Source: Tillus elongatus
Lineage: Eukaryota > Arthropoda > Insecta > Coleoptera > Cleridae
Reading direction: 5' to 3'
Assembly (NCBI GenBank): GCA_964006375.1
Contig: OZ023267.1
Location: 24,555,239 to 24,619,238 of the forward strand
Length of the DNA stretch: 64,000 nt
Shown here: in pieces, positions 62,551 to 64,000 of the stretch
Layout: every line of letters begins with the position of its first letter
Numbering within the stretch: the stretch's first letter is position 1
Position numbers and translations under genes: made by a program
Notes under the pieces: generated by a model
The model's database searches: none
What the model was told of the DNA's origin: nothing
The model's input: only the letters and a program-made list of their open reading frames with translations

Positions 62551-63570
62551 AATGTAATTATATGATAGAAAATTTTTCTCAGATTCGTCTTGCGGCATAA
62601 AGATTCATATTTTCGTTATGGAGAATGATGCTTATATCACTGTAAATCACCCAAAGCACATTTCACCTGCAAGGAGGTGGATTTAAGTGCCTTTTACTTT
62701 TCTTTACTACAAAGGTTTTTCAATGACTGTAAATTCTAATTATTATTATTATTAAAATTTAAGTAATTATTGATTTAGTTATATTTTAGGGTCGGCACGT
62801 TCGAGCGACAGAACGTGTGTTCCTTTTCTACCCCCTTGTTACCTTGAACCTAATATTTAAGTTTTACGACCTTCAAGGGAGGTCTTGCCTAAATTTATTT
62901 GAAACCCTAAAACCGAGCATCTGGGTCAAATTCCCAGAACTTTAGAGTAAACCTAGTGACCCAAGCACCTCAAAGTCACCCTATAAGGAAACTGTTAATA
63001 TGAACTCTAGTTTAGGGCTTCCTAAGCTAAAAATGAAACCCAGCATCTAGTTTTTTAAAATTAGTTTAATACAAAAATTAAAATTTACAGACAACATTTT
63101 AACAGCCCAATAATTTTCTAATATACCTTTTAATTCCAAAGGTTTTGGTATGATTAAAATTTAACAAAAGAAAACTCTCAATAGTTTTAAAAATAAATTC
63201 CTTAATTTCAAAGGCTTTCCGTCTGATTTAACTTATACTAAAACTCTTAATTCCAATAATATAAATCCTAAAGGTTATTTAAACAGGAGGGTGTAGGAGT
63301 CTTTCCCAACCCTTAGAATGGATTAAATGTTATACAAAGCTGATACCGGAGAAAACTACATTGTTCTTGCCCCCGGTATAATTTTTCCTAGTCTAATAAT
63401 TGACTCTTTCTCAGCCTCATTATAGCTCTCAATCTTAGATAACATCCCTTATAGCTCCCAACTAAACCCTTAAGGCCCCAAGCCTTATCTCGTATTTCGT
63501 CTTATAAAATTTACAAAAATTCCCTAACTACTAAAATCCTTGATAAACAACATGTAAATTTTAACAGTAT
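62551..63570. other. no gene recognised
   Basis: Pyrimidine/AT-rich with a few T/CCTAAA-like words (aaccctaaaac near 62905). No supported frame. Confidence 0.45.
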
Positions 63571-63708
63571 TCAATTTACTCTAATTATATTTTAGCGCCT
63601 TACGACTCAATCATTTGTGCTAATTCTATCTTTAAATATTCCATTTACTCTAATTATATTTTACCGCCCTACGACTCAAACATTTATGCTAATTCTATCT
63701 TCAAATAG
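63571..63708. repeat. two tandem copies of a 69-bp unit
   Basis: Both units contain atttactctaattatatttt, cgactcaa and gctaattctatctt. Confidence 0.9.
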
Positions 63709-64000
63709 CTATACAAATTTATTATGAAAATTTAATTCGGTACTCGAGACAGCTGGCCCACTCTTAATAAGAAATTATGGTAAATTTAAGACAAATATTA
63801 ACAGGAACGAACTCACCCAGAAAAATCCTAGGCAGTACAACAGCTCTGTAATCTGCTTAACCAGCCCCTCCATGGCTGTTGAACCCCATTCGTTCGCGAT
63901 TACCGCCCTTTCAAACAAAAGTTAATTCTCTCCACTGAAATCTCACTCACTTCTTAATTTACTCCACAGAAACCCTTGACGATTATCGCGCGGCGGCGAC
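63709..64000. other. window end, unassigned
   Basis: No frame recognised. GC content rises in the last 20 bp (gcgcggcggcgac), possibly the edge of another element or gene. Confidence 0.3.

Overview
This is a gene-poor, AT-rich stretch of a eukaryotic nuclear genome, almost certainly an arthropod and most likely an insect. The evidence is spliced exons with GT-AG borders, a dense load of insect-type mobile elements (mariner, other Tc1/mariner-like, hAT, I/R1-like and jockey/CR1-like LINEs, Penelope, a tRNA-derived SINE) and at least fourteen long (TA)n microsatellites. There are no operons, CRISPR arrays, rRNA genes or prophages.

Region 1 (1 to about 25.6 kb) is the 3' part of one host gene on the + strand. 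It encodes a SHIPPO-repeat protein of the ODF3/CIMAP (sperm-tail and ciliary microtubule-associated) type. Nine exons splice in frame to 352 residues. Seven are phase-1 symmetric cassettes of exactly 108 bp, each encoding one 36-residue repeat. They are followed by a 236-bp exon with classical PGPG repeats and a 69-bp terminal exon. Exons 1-2 and 4-5 are copies made by a segmental duplication (1-1370 against 5620-7000). The introns are swollen by LINEs, a mariner, SINEs, a Helentron/HINE-like element and an 852-bp foldback.

Region 2 (25.6-53 kb) has no gene I can defend. It is a mosaic of decayed and nested mobile elements: a Penelope-like fragment with a GIY-YIG endonuclease, a ZMYM1-like hAT, two long-TIR Tc1/mariner-like elements, a 2.2-kb element with about 390-bp inverted repeats carrying an SGCDTTS-type ORF, a mariner split by a LINE, a second copy of that LINE, and a small foldback.

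Region 3 (53-64 kb) starts with the last coding exon of an unrecognised - strand host gene (53012-53708). A hAT transposon with a perfect 8-bp target duplication sits 24 bp upstream of its splice acceptor. Next is a decayed DUF7869-like gene cut by a LINE with a perfect 12-bp target duplication, then tandem repeats and a third Helentron/HINE-like copy.

The most unusual signals are: (a) the expanded array of identical-size SHIPPO exons, in which duplicated exons are nearly identical although their introns have diverged; (b) two foldback elements whose two arms each carry a hammerhead-ribozyme-like core (CTGANGA, stem II, GAAAC, short stem III, GTC); (c) a repeat family with subterminal inverted repeats, a terminal hairpin and an internal TA microsatellite. 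No decisive search could be run. All family names rest on motifs read directly from the sequence.
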